Positions 18,246 through 26,605 of a DNA stretch of 46,132 nt are shown here, piece by piece; within the stretch, counting starts at the first letter, position 1, and each line of letters opens with the position of its first letter. Both the position numbers and the translations under genes were made by a program. Source of the stretch: Prevotella sp. (GTDB lineage Bacteria; Bacteroidota; Bacteroidia; Bacteroidales; Muribaculaceae); assembly GCA_023662865.1 (NCBI GenBank), contig JAMPIK010000015.1:1-46132 (forward strand). The letters run 5' to 3'. Under the pieces are notes generated by a model. It was given only the letters and a program-made list of their open reading frames with translations. It had not been told where the DNA came from and ran no database searches.

Positions 18246-18282
18246 AAAAGACAAACCCCTGACTCTTCCGTCGGGGGCTTGT
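18243..18282 (-). terminator. Terminator of the DUF1573-meaB operon
   Basis: A 13-position stem pairs 18251-18263 with 18270-18282, with one mismatch and one wobble, around TCTTCC. On the minus strand it ends in CTTTTTTA, a good U-tract. On the plus strand the tail is poor but the hairpin may still end the small lipoprotein mRNA. Confidence 0.8.
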
Positions 18283-18286
18283 GGTT

Positions 18287-19396
18287 CTATTTGCAAGTAG
18301 ATTTGAGTTTTGAGAAGTAGAAGTCGAGCACATCTTTGGCGGCTGTGAACGATGATTGCTCGTTGTTCAGCACGCGGATTTCTTTCTGTTCAAGCAGTGC
18401 GCTTACTTCGGGCATTGAGTAGAAGCTGTGACGCAATTGTTCGTTGATGGTTTCAATCATCCAGTATTTTTCTTGCTCCTGACGCTTTTGCTCGAAATAG
18501 CCGGTGCGCTTCACATACTCAAAATAGCGGTCTATCATCTCCCAAACTTTGTCAATGCCTATTTCAAAGTATCCGCTGTAAGTCAGCACTTCCGGCACCC
18601 ATTTGCTGGGTGTGGGCGGAAACAGATGCAGAGCGTTGCGGAATTGGGCGGCGGCCAGATTGGCACGTTCAATGTTATCGCCATCGGCCTTGTTGATTAC
18701 GATACCATCGGCCATTTCCATGATGCCGCGCTTTATGCCTTGCAGTTCATCGCCGGTGCCGGCAAGCTGAATGAGCAGGAAGAAGTCTACCATTGAATGA
18801 ACGGCAGTCTCGCTCTGACCTACGCCGACAGTCTCAACGAAAATGTTGTTGTAGCCGGCAGCTTCGCAAAGCACAATTGTTTCGCGAGTCTTGCGAGCCA
18901 CGCCGCCGAGAGAGCCGGCAGAGGGGGAAGGGCGAATGAAGGCATTGTGTTGCTGGGAGAGCTTTTCCATGCGAGTCTTGTCGCCGAGAATCGAGCCTTT
19001 TGTGCGTTCGCTTGAAGGGTCTATTGCGAGAACGGCAAGCTTGCCGCCTTGGCCAAGTACATGAAGGCCGAACACATCGATAGATGTACTCTTACCGGCA
19101 CCCGGCACACCGGTGATACCGATGCGGCGAGAGTTGCCGGAATATGGGAGGCATTTTTCAATTACTTCCTGGGCTATGGCCTGATGCGCTTCGGCAGTAC
19201 TTTCAATGAGGGTAACGGCGCGGCCAAGAATGCTGACATCGCCTTTGAGTATGCCCTCCACATAGTCTGCCGGAGACAATATGCTTGCCGCGCGACGCGG
19301 ACGGCGGTAGGGGTTGACGGTGGGGGCTGAGTTTACACCTTTATTTACTTGCAGCCCTTTGTATTCGCACGAGTTTTCGGGGTGTTCGAGTTCCAT
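18287..19396 (-). CDS. meaB: MeaB/ArgK-type GTPase, methylmalonyl-CoA mutase chaperone, 369 aa
   Basis: G3E-family GTPase that loads and protects the adenosylcobalamin cofactor of methylmalonyl-CoA mutase. Walker A is GVPGAGKST (96-104). Other family blocks are LAVLAIDPSSERTKGSILGDKTRM, FIRPSPSAGSLGGVARKTRE, VETVGVGQSE (switch region) and the base-recognition motif NKAD. Length is slightly long through a 40-residue N-terminal extension. It lies 11 nt downstream of a DUF1573 gene and is the last gene of that operon. The mutase subunits are not in this window. Confidence 0.93.
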   Translation of the reverse strand: MELEHPENSCEYKGLQVNKGVNSAPTVNPYRRPRRAASILSPADYVEGILKGDVSILGRAVTLIESTAEAHQAIAQEVIEKCLPYSGNSRRIGITGVPGAGKSTSIDVFGLHVLGQGGKLAVLAIDPSSERTKGSILGDKTRMEKLSQQHNAFIRPSPSAGSLGGVARKTRETIVLCEAAGYNNIFVETVGVGQSETAVHSMVDFFLLIQLAGTGDELQGIKRGIMEMADGIVINKADGDNIERANLAAAQFRNALHLFPPTPSKWVPEVLTYSGYFEIGIDKVWEMIDRYFEYVKRTGYFEQKRQEQEKYWMIETINEQLRHSFYSMPEVSALLEQKEIRVLNNEQSSFTAAKDVLDFYFSKLKSTCK

Positions 19397-19407
19397 GATA
19401 TATTGTG

Positions 19408-20490
19408 TTAACGACGCGAACCTGTCAAGTATATTTTAATTGACGGGTGCAGCGGGTCATCGGTTACGATTTCAATTGGTATTTTAAGGATTCCCTGCGG
19501 GAGTTTGTCTGTGTTTACAGTAATCTTGACTTGCTTCATCTGCTCGGGTTTGAGCGATTTGGGCATGGATTTTACTTTTATGAAAGAGGGGATTTCCGGG
19601 CAATGTATGCGCTTCACGGTGAGAGGAGATTTCCCTTCGTTTCGCAGGGCAAATTCCATATTTACCGGTTTGTTGGAGTTGAGCTCGCCCAACTCAAGAA
19701 TTGTGGGGAAAGCGGCTGCTGCCGGGGCGTTGTGCAGCTCATCGGGAGTGAGTGCGGAAATGTCCGGCTCGATGTTGGCAGTGATGTGCAGCGTTGTTTC
19801 GGTATGTGTGTTGCCGAAGTCTGCGTTCAGCGTAACCGGGATATCCATTGAGCCGATTTCGGCGCCGTCGCGAGTGTTGAAATACGCGCTGAGGGTGAAC
19901 AAATCACCGGGCGGCACTTTCAGACTTGATGCGCCTAATGAGATGTATTTGGGCAATTTACCCCAACTCAGTTGCAGAGTGTCGCTACTTTGGTTGTAGC
20001 CGTGAATGTATTCATGCCGGGCTGTACCGTAAATCACTTTGCCTAAGGAAATTACATCAGAAGAGAGGCGCAGATTGCCGTTGGCGAAAGGATATTTGGT
20101 TTCCAAACTCTTCGGAGTGCCTATAACGGTGCCTTTAATCAGAATTGACATCAGCTCATTGTTTACCCCCGTGTACACCTTTATATGCTTTTCAAATCTG
20201 CCGGGGCGGCCTGTGGGGTTATAGTCAAACCTCACTGTTGCAGTGTCACCGGGGGCTATTATCCCTTCCGTGTAACTCACTCCGGTACAGCCGCAGGTGG
20301 ATTTAACGCGTTGAATAGCTGTGGCCTCCGGGCCTAAGTTTACGAATTTCACCTCGCCTCGAGCCTTGCCGGCCTCTTCGCGTATTGTGCCGAAGTCATA
20401 TTCAGTGGCCAGCCACTTTATATTGTCGGCATGAGCGAAAGGCGAGCAAACAGCCGTGAGCAGGAGAGCGATGAAGAATCTAAGATTCAT
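19408..20490 (-). CDS. Two-domain DUF1573 exported protein, 360 aa
   Basis: Predicted periplasmic protein of unknown function with a signal peptide (MNLRFFIALLLTAVCSPFAHA). The first DUF1573 domain at about 25-135 has the signature STCGCTG followed by IIAPGDTATVRFDYNPTGRPG. A second, more diverged Ig-like domain at about 255-355 has ELGELNSNKPVNMEFALRNEGKSPL and lacks the CGCT motif. The fold is ASH/MSP-like. It starts 4 nt after the stop of another DUF1573 gene and precedes meaB. The two DUF1573 proteins share the CGCT...YNP.GRPG core, which suggests tandem duplication. Confidence 0.88.
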   Translation of the reverse strand: MNLRFFIALLLTAVCSPFAHADNIKWLATEYDFGTIREEAGKARGEVKFVNLGPEATAIQRVKSTCGCTGVSYTEGIIAPGDTATVRFDYNPTGRPGRFEKHIKVYTGVNNELMSILIKGTVIGTPKSLETKYPFANGNLRLSSDVISLGKVIYGTARHEYIHGYNQSSDTLQLSWGKLPKYISLGASSLKVPPGDLFTLSAYFNTRDGAEIGSMDIPVTLNADFGNTHTETTLHITANIEPDISALTPDELHNAPAAAAFPTILELGELNSNKPVNMEFALRNEGKSPLTVKRIHCPEIPSFIKVKSMPKSLKPEQMKQVKITVNTDKLPQGILKIPIEIVTDDPLHPSIKIYLTGSRR

Positions 20491-20494
20491 GGTG

Positions 20495-20896
20495 TCAAGG
20501 TATTACGTTGCCAACGATTTTGAGTCTCACCTTCTTGGGGGAGCCGTTTGTTTTCACGGTGACGGTGCGGTCAATCGGGCCCGGACGACCGAGCGGATTG
20601 TAAGTCACCTTGATTATGCCCTTCTTGCCGGGAGCAATGGGATTTTTTGGATATTCCGGCTTGGTACAGCCACAAGTAGCTGTGGCATCAATGATTATGA
20701 GATTGCCATCGCCGGTGTTTGTGAAAGTGAAGTCATGGCTTACCGACCCGCCTTTCTCCTTGACATTCCCAAAGTCAAAGCGATAGTCAGTGAAAGTTAT
20801 TTTCGCCTTGTCACCCTTGGCAAAAGAGGCAAAAGGCACGGCTATGGCCACGATAGCCAATATAAGCAAAAACTGTAAACGTTTCATATTCTTCAT
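20495..20896 (-). CDS. Single-domain DUF1573 exported protein, 133 aa
   Basis: Small exported protein of unknown function. A signal peptide of about 26 residues (ending FASFA) is followed by one DUF1573 domain with DFGNVKEKGGSVSHDF, the ATCGCTKPEYP motif and VTYNPLGRPGP. The frame is open to a TTG at 20923. ATG 20896 or ATG 20887 (three residues later) both give sensible signals. It is the first gene of the DUF1573-DUF1573-meaB operon. A minus-strand -7 element TAATTTTG (20965-20972) lies about 70 nt upstream, without a clear -33 TTTG. Confidence 0.88.
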   Translation of the reverse strand: MKNMKRLQFLLILAIVAIAVPFASFAKGDKAKITFTDYRFDFGNVKEKGGSVSHDFTFTNTGDGNLIIIDATATCGCTKPEYPKNPIAPGKKGIIKVTYNPLGRPGPIDRTVTVKTNGSPKKVRLKIVGNVIP

Positions 20897-20964
20897 ATTC
20901 TTACATTTATATATATAAGACAAACAAGAGGCTGTAAGGTTTGCACGGCCACAAAGTTTGACTG

Positions 20965-20972
20965 CAAAATTA
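20965..20972 (-). promoter_or_regulatory. -7 element of the DUF1573-meaB operon
   Basis: TAATTTTG on the minus strand. No TTTG sits 19-21 bp upstream, so only half of the consensus is supported. Confidence 0.5.
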
Positions 20973-21021
20973 CAAAAAAATAGGAAAGTTTCGGTAAAAA
21001 AGGTTAAAAAAGTGTTGCGGT

Positions 21022-21052
21022 TTTGGCGGTTGCGGAAAATTTATTAATTTTG
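21022..21052 (+). promoter_or_regulatory. Promoter of rplU-rpmA
   Basis: TTTG (21022-21025), a 19-bp spacer and TAATTTTG (21045-21052) match the consensus. The 5' leader to ATG 21140 is about 85 nt. Confidence 0.85.
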
Positions 21053-21086
21053 CAGCGCAATTCATACCGCCATGGCTCGATAAAGA

Positions 21087-21103
21087 GGGTGACGCGGTCG
21101 CCC
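21087..21103 (+). promoter_or_regulatory. Hairpin in the rplU leader, possible autoregulatory element
   Basis: GGGTGAC (21087-21093) pairs with GTCGCCC (21097-21103) around GCG, a GC-rich stem in an otherwise AT-rich leader. Ribosomal protein leaders often carry protein-binding structures. I infer this role only from position. Confidence 0.35.
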
Positions 21104-21139
21104 CGCCCAACGGTTTAACTTATAAATCAACAAATTAGC

Positions 21140-21463
21140 ATGTACGCTATTGTAGAAATTAAAGGACAGCAGTTCAAAGCCGAAGAAGGCAAGTATCTGT
21201 ATGTACATCATCTCGGCGCCGATGTGAAGGAAGGCGAGGCAGTAAGCTTTGACAAGGTTCTTCTTCTGGAAGCCGACGGTGCCGTAAAAGTCGGCGTGCC
21301 CACCGTAGAAGGCGCAGCAGTAAAGTGTGAAGTGCTTGAACCGCTCGTAAAAGGCGACAAGGTGCTCGTTTTCAAGAAGAAACGTCGCAAAGGTTATCGC
21401 CGTTTGAACGGTCATCGCCAGCAGTTCACCAAAGTGTTAGTTAAATCAATTGTAAACGCTTAA
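21140..21463 (+). CDS. rplU: Large ribosomal subunit protein bL21, 107 aa
   Basis: Structural protein of the 50S subunit that binds 23S rRNA. The N-terminus [22 protein letters not shown] and the C-terminal [20 protein letters not shown] are diagnostic for bL21, and the length is normal. It is followed after 17 bp by rpmA, the standard bacterial pair, under one promoter and one terminator. Confidence 0.98.
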   Translation: MYAIVEIKGQQFKAEEGKYLYVHHLGADVKEGEAVSFDKVLLLEADGAVKVGVPTVEGAAVKCEVLEPLVKGDKVLVFKKKRRKGYRRLNGHRQQFTKVLVKSIVNA

Positions 21464-21480
21464 AATTACTTCACTGAAAC

Positions 21481-21744
21481 ATGGCACATAAAAAAGGTGT
21501 CGGTAGTTCAAAGAACGGCCGCGAATCAGAAAGCAAACGCCTCGGCGTAAAAATCTTCGGTGGAGCAAACTGCAAAGCCGGTAACATCATCAAACGTCAG
21601 CGTGGCACACAACACCACCCGGGTCTGAACGTAGGTATGGGCAAAGACCACACACTGTTCGCTCTCATTGATGGTGTAGTAACATTTACCACCGGCAAGG
21701 AAGGCCGCAAGTTTATCAACGTGCAGCCTCACCCGGCAAAGTAA
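21481..21744 (+). CDS. rpmA: Large ribosomal subunit protein bL27, 87 aa
   Basis: Small basic 50S protein whose N-terminus reaches the peptidyl transferase centre. The start [16 protein letters not shown] lacks the cleavable N-terminal extension seen in Firmicutes. It continues with the family blocks [17 protein letters not shown] and [14 protein letters not shown]. Second gene of the rplU operon. Confidence 0.98.
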   Translation: MAHKKGVGSSKNGRESESKRLGVKIFGGANCKAGNIIKRQRGTQHHPGLNVGMGKDHTLFALIDGVVTFTTGKEGRKFINVQPHPAK

Positions 21745-21766
21745 ATCTCCACAATCAGAAAAAATT

Positions 21767-21798
21767 AAGGCTTCACTTTTCGGGGTGAGGCCTTTTTT
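21767..21798 (+). terminator. Rho-independent terminator of rplU-rpmA
   Basis: AAGGCTTCAC (21767-21776) pairs with GTGAGGCCTT (21785-21794) with one wobble, followed by a T-run through 21798. Confidence 0.88.
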
Positions 21799-21846
21799 AT
21801 ATTTGCGGAAAAATTCTTATATTTGCAATCTCAAATATTTAACTTA

Positions 21847-21869
21847 TATAAATTCTATAAATTTTATAA
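21847..21869. repeat. Left 23-bp AT-rich direct repeat flanking the four-helix-bundle gene
   Basis: The 23 bases match 22451-22473 in 22 of 23 positions, differing only at position 9 (C here, A on the right). Internally the sequence is a 9-bp tandem, TATAAATTC-TATAAATTT-TATAA. It ends 10 bp before the gene's ATG. Confidence 0.85.
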
Positions 21870-21879
21870 AAATTTACTT

Positions 21880-22425
21880 ATGAGTGGGTTCTTGAAATTG
21901 GCCGGTGGTTTCAGTGATTGGAATGTTTATCGCAAGGCTGTGATAATATGCGATATCACTGAGATGTTTATACGCCGTGCTTTTACTCAACCCAACCGTA
22001 CTATTGATCAGATGCGTCAGGCAGCGCGTTCTTGCAAACAGAATATTGTTGAGGGGTGCAGCGGCCGGGCGGTGTCTTCCGAGATGTGTATCAAGTTGCT
22101 TGGGGTAGCGCGTGGGTCAGTAAGGGAACTGCTTGAAGATTACGGGGACTTTCTGCGTCAGAATAATCTTGAAACTTGGCAACCTACGGATACGCGAACT
22201 TCGGCCGCGCGAGCTTATTGTATTAAACATGATGAACCTACGGCCTTTGTAGAGAAATGCCGACTGAGGAGCGATGAAACGGTTGCAAATATTATGATTA
22301 CCCAAATTCGCCAGATTGATGCCATGCTTGCCAAAGTGATGAAAAAGATTGAGGCTGAGTTTATTGTCGAGGGCGGTATCAAGGAGGCAATGAGTACGGC
22401 TCGGCGGAAAGCCCGCGGATATTGA
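21880..22425 (+). CDS. Four-helix-bundle (23S rRNA intervening-sequence/S23-like) protein, 181 aa
   Basis: A basic helical protein of the four-helix-bundle superfamily, which includes the 23S intervening-sequence protein and the Avd accessory protein of diversity-generating retroelements. Typical features are WNVYRKAVIICDITEMF, RTIDQMRQAARSCKQNIVEGCSG and ARGSVRELLEDYGDFLR. The C-terminal part (about 135-165) is the longer suffix form, with a basic tail (ARRKARGY). Family proteins usually begin just before the YxKA helix, so ATG 21880 is preferred over the frame's earlier ATG at 21823. No reverse transcriptase or rRNA is adjacent. The gene sits between two nearly identical AT-rich direct repeats. 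The cellular function of stand-alone members is not established. Confidence 0.85.
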   Translation: MSGFLKLAGGFSDWNVYRKAVIICDITEMFIRRAFTQPNRTIDQMRQAARSCKQNIVEGCSGRAVSSEMCIKLLGVARGSVRELLEDYGDFLRQNNLETWQPTDTRTSAARAYCIKHDEPTAFVEKCRLRSDETVANIMITQIRQIDAMLAKVMKKIEAEFIVEGGIKEAMSTARRKARGY

Positions 22426-22450
22426 GGATTGGGGGGAGGCTTATAAGGCT

Positions 22451-22473
22451 TATAAATTATATAAATTTTATAA
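22451..22473. repeat. Right 23-bp AT-rich direct repeat flanking the four-helix-bundle gene
   Basis: Second copy of the repeat at 21847-21869, 22 of 23 identical and in the same orientation, beginning 26 bp after the stop codon. Here the 9-bp period extends over four units, each starting TATAA, from 22442 (TATAAGGCT, TATAAATTA, TATAAATTT, TATAATGGG). Confidence 0.85.
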
Positions 22474-22493
22474 TGGGATTACCATTGCCAGGT

Positions 22494-22532
22494 AAAGCAA
22501 AGAAGGAGGCAAACAGCCTCCTTCTTTGCTTT
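22494..22532. terminator. Strong hairpin between the four-helix-bundle gene and yidC
   Basis: A perfect 17-bp stem pairs 22494-22510 with 22516-22532 around AAACA. The T-tract is short in both directions, but the arms carry A/T ends. It sits 16 bp beyond the yidC stop and can serve both converging genes. Confidence 0.8.
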
Positions 22533-22548
22533 GATTGTCTTCGATTTA

Positions 22549-24681
22549 TTATCGGCGGCTTTTGCCGTTGTTTTTGGCTTTGGCGGCTTGCTGTTGGCGG
22601 AGCATTTCCTGCTGGCGTTTCTGAGCTTCTTCAAGGCGAGCCATGAAGCCGCTTTTCTTGCGTGGTTTCTTGGCGTTCTCGGCCATGGCTTTGCGTACAT
22701 CGTCTTCGTTTACCACCCATTTGCGGATTGCCCATGATTGAACAATTGTGATGAGCAATGAGAGGAAGTAGTAGTAGCTAAGGCCGGCGGCGTAGTTATT
22801 GAAGAAAATCATGAAGAATACGGGCATGAGGTACATCATCCACTTCATGCCGGGAGCACCGCCGCCCTGAGTTTGCATATTGATGCGTGTGTACAAGATA
22901 TTAGTCACCGTCATGAGCAAACAGAACAGGGAGATGTGGTTGCCAAAGTATTCAGTTACAAGTGGTATGTGAGCGTTCCATGAGATTATTGCATCGGGTG
23001 CGGAGAGGTCGTGACACCACAAGAAGCTCTGTCCGCGCAGCTCTATACATGAGGGGAAGAAGCTGAACATTGCGAACAGAATAGGCATTTGCAGCAACAG
23101 TGGCAGGCAGCCGCTCATGGGGTTGGCACCGGCTTTGGAGTAGAGTGCCATTGTCTTTTGCTGACGAACCATCGCGTTCTCCTGACCGGGGTATTTCTCG
23201 TTGATTGCCTTGATATCCGGGGCAAGAATGCGCATCTTGGCCTGACTCTTGTAGCTCTTGTATGTGAGAGGGAAGAGCACAATCTTTATGAAGATTGTGA
23301 GCAAAAGGATTATTATGCCGTAATTCCAGCCGAAAGAGCCGAGGAAGTTGAATACCGGGATAATAATCAGGGTATTAATCCAACGGAAGATGCTCCAACC
23401 CAAAGGTATGAGCTGCGTCATGTCGAGGTCTTCGCCAGAGGCAATTGTGTCATCGAGTCCAGAGAGGAGGGGATACAGGTTGGGGCCGAGGAACAGGTCA
23501 AAGCTTACCGGATTCTTGGCTGCCCAGTCGTATTTGTTTACAGAAGCTGCGGCCGACATATATTTAAGATATGTGTCCGCGTCTGCACCATAGTTGTTTT
23601 TATTCAGCTGTATGGAAGTGAAGTCGGCGTTGTCAAGAGGCGTTTTTGCCACGAGAACAGAAGAGAAGAACTGGTTTTTGAAAGCAATCCATTGCACCTT
23701 GTTCTGTTTGGCTTCCGCATCATCGCCGTTGGCGTTCATGTCTTCCACATCACCGCCGTCATACTTATAATAAAGAGCCGAGTTTCTTTCCTCAAACATT
23801 TTTCCCTGCTCTTGGCGGCGCAGCAGTTGGTTCCATTCAATGCCGAGGGTGCGCCCGTTTGAATGAAGTACTTTGTCCATGCCTTGCTGCTCAACGGCAA
23901 CATTTACTACATAGTCCTCGCCGGGCTTGATTGAGTAGCGTATACCCCAAAAAGAGTTTTGGTCAAACTTCAAGCCGAATAGCACGGAGGTGGTGGTTGA
24001 TTCCAATACCTCGAAATATAGGTCGGAAGTGTTGAACCCGTCGTAGCCGGGGAGGGTGAACGAGAGCGAGTTTGTGGGGCCGTCAAAAAGCACCACTTGT
24101 TTCTTAACCTTCTTTGTCTCGTCCGGGTCATATTGAGTGAAGTACTTTTTAAGCTCGGCACGGCTTATTTGTGCGCCCTGCGAAGTAAAGTCAAGAGCGA
24201 GAACATCGTTTTCGAGCTTGGCTGTTTGTGCTGTGCCGGAGGTGAAGCGGCTGAACGGACCGTATTGATAAGCGGCTGTCTGAACGGAAGTCGCTCTCTT
24301 CACAGCCTGCGAACGCTGTTCCGGAGTGAAAGTGTCGTCGGCGGTTATGAGTCCGGCCACCGGCACTTGCGTGTTGCCTACGGTTACGAAGCCGGAGAGA
24401 GTGTCGGCTGCCAAACACAGGTCATAGTCAGTGCCTTGCAAATGGCGAGAACCGTCGGGAGCTGTCTGACCGTATTCGGTGATTGCCTGACGAATGTCTG
24501 CCACTTCCTTTTCCGTGAGCAAGTCGGCGGCCACTGTTTGCGCCTGCTCGGTAGCGTTGCTTTCTGCTTTTTCTTGTGCCGGGGTTTGTGTCTGCTCCGG
24601 CTGCTTGCCGGAGTTAATCCACATGAATACTATGAAAACCAGGCCAATCAATACGAGGCCTCTGATAGTGTTCTTATCCAT
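22549..24681 (-). CDS. yidC: Membrane protein insertase YidC, 710 aa
   Basis: Inserts and folds inner-membrane proteins, alone or with SecYEG. The N-terminal transmembrane anchor is residues 7-24, followed by the large periplasmic beta-supersandwich domain (about 90-400). The C-terminal YidC/Oxa1 domain (about 440-665) contains WNYGIIILLLTIFIKIVLFPLTYKSY, the Met-rich SQAKMRILAPDIKAINEKYP and MSGCLPLLLQMPILFAMF. A long basic tail (KKPRKKSGF...NNGKSRR) follows, as expected for ribosome contact. The length of about 700 is larger than the E. coli protein because of the periplasmic domain. It starts 9 nt after the pyrG stop codon, so the two are co-transcribed. Confidence 0.97.
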   Translation of the reverse strand: MDKNTIRGLVLIGLVFIVFMWINSGKQPEQTQTPAQEKAESNATEQAQTVAADLLTEKEVADIRQAITEYGQTAPDGSRHLQGTDYDLCLAADTLSGFVTVGNTQVPVAGLITADDTFTPEQRSQAVKRATSVQTAAYQYGPFSRFTSGTAQTAKLENDVLALDFTSQGAQISRAELKKYFTQYDPDETKKVKKQVVLFDGPTNSLSFTLPGYDGFNTSDLYFEVLESTTTSVLFGLKFDQNSFWGIRYSIKPGEDYVVNVAVEQQGMDKVLHSNGRTLGIEWNQLLRRQEQGKMFEERNSALYYKYDGGDVEDMNANGDDAEAKQNKVQWIAFKNQFFSSVLVAKTPLDNADFTSIQLNKNNYGADADTYLKYMSAAASVNKYDWAAKNPVSFDLFLGPNLYPLLSGLDDTIASGEDLDMTQLIPLGWSIFRWINTLIIIPVFNFLGSFGWNYGIIILLLTIFIKIVLFPLTYKSYKSQAKMRILAPDIKAINEKYPGQENAMVRQQKTMALYSKAGANPMSGCLPLLLQMPILFAMFSFFPSCIELRGQSFLWCHDLSAPDAIISWNAHIPLVTEYFGNHISLFCLLMTVTNILYTRINMQTQGGGAPGMKWMMYLMPVFFMIFFNNYAAGLSYYYFLSLLITIVQSWAIRKWVVNEDDVRKAMAENAKKPRKKSGFMARLEEAQKRQQEMLRQQQAAKAKNNGKSRR

Positions 24682-24690
24682 TTTCTGCGA

Positions 24691-26316
<1,626 letters not shown>

Positions 26317-26370
26317 TTAGTTCGTTTTATGATGAGCGATAAACAAGAAGTCAACGCCGATATTAAAGCG

Positions 26371-26402
26371 CAAAGGTAGGAATTTTTTGCGAAACTTGCA
26401 AA
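26371..26402 (-). promoter_or_regulatory. Promoter of pyrG-yidC
   Basis: On the minus strand, TTTG (26399-26402), a 20-bp spacer and TACCTTTG (26371-26378) match the consensus exactly. The leader is about 60 nt. The 301-base gap between pyrG and the next gene holds this and the divergent promoter at 26473, with nothing else evident. Confidence 0.85.
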
Positions 26403-26472
26403 CGGAGTTCACAAATGGCATTGCGGAGGTTATGGTTATTTATCTAAAAAAATGTAAAAAACACTCATTTAT

Positions 26473-26504
26473 CTTGCAATAACCGAAAAAACGTATTAAC
26501 TTTG
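26473..26504 (+). promoter_or_regulatory. Promoter of the 565-aa secreted protein
   Basis: CTTG (26473-26476, one mismatch), a 20-bp spacer and TAACTTTG (26497-26504). The leader of about 95 nt to ATG 26606 ends in an A-rich stretch. Confidence 0.75.
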
Positions 26505-26605
26505 CAACGTTGAATTTGTAAATCATTGTAAGTGAGATTGCTTGTTCCGGTCTTGTAACTGAAACTAACCAAAGTAAAAAATAAAACAAAAATATCTATA
26601 CAATT

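Noticed and set aside
21880..22425. Diversity-generating retroelement with the four-helix-bundle protein as Avd
   Set aside because: There is no reverse transcriptase and no template/variable repeat pair nearby. The flanking repeats are low-complexity AT arrays.
23089..23862. 257-aa open frame on the plus strand
   Set aside because: It is antisense to yidC with no recognisable domain.
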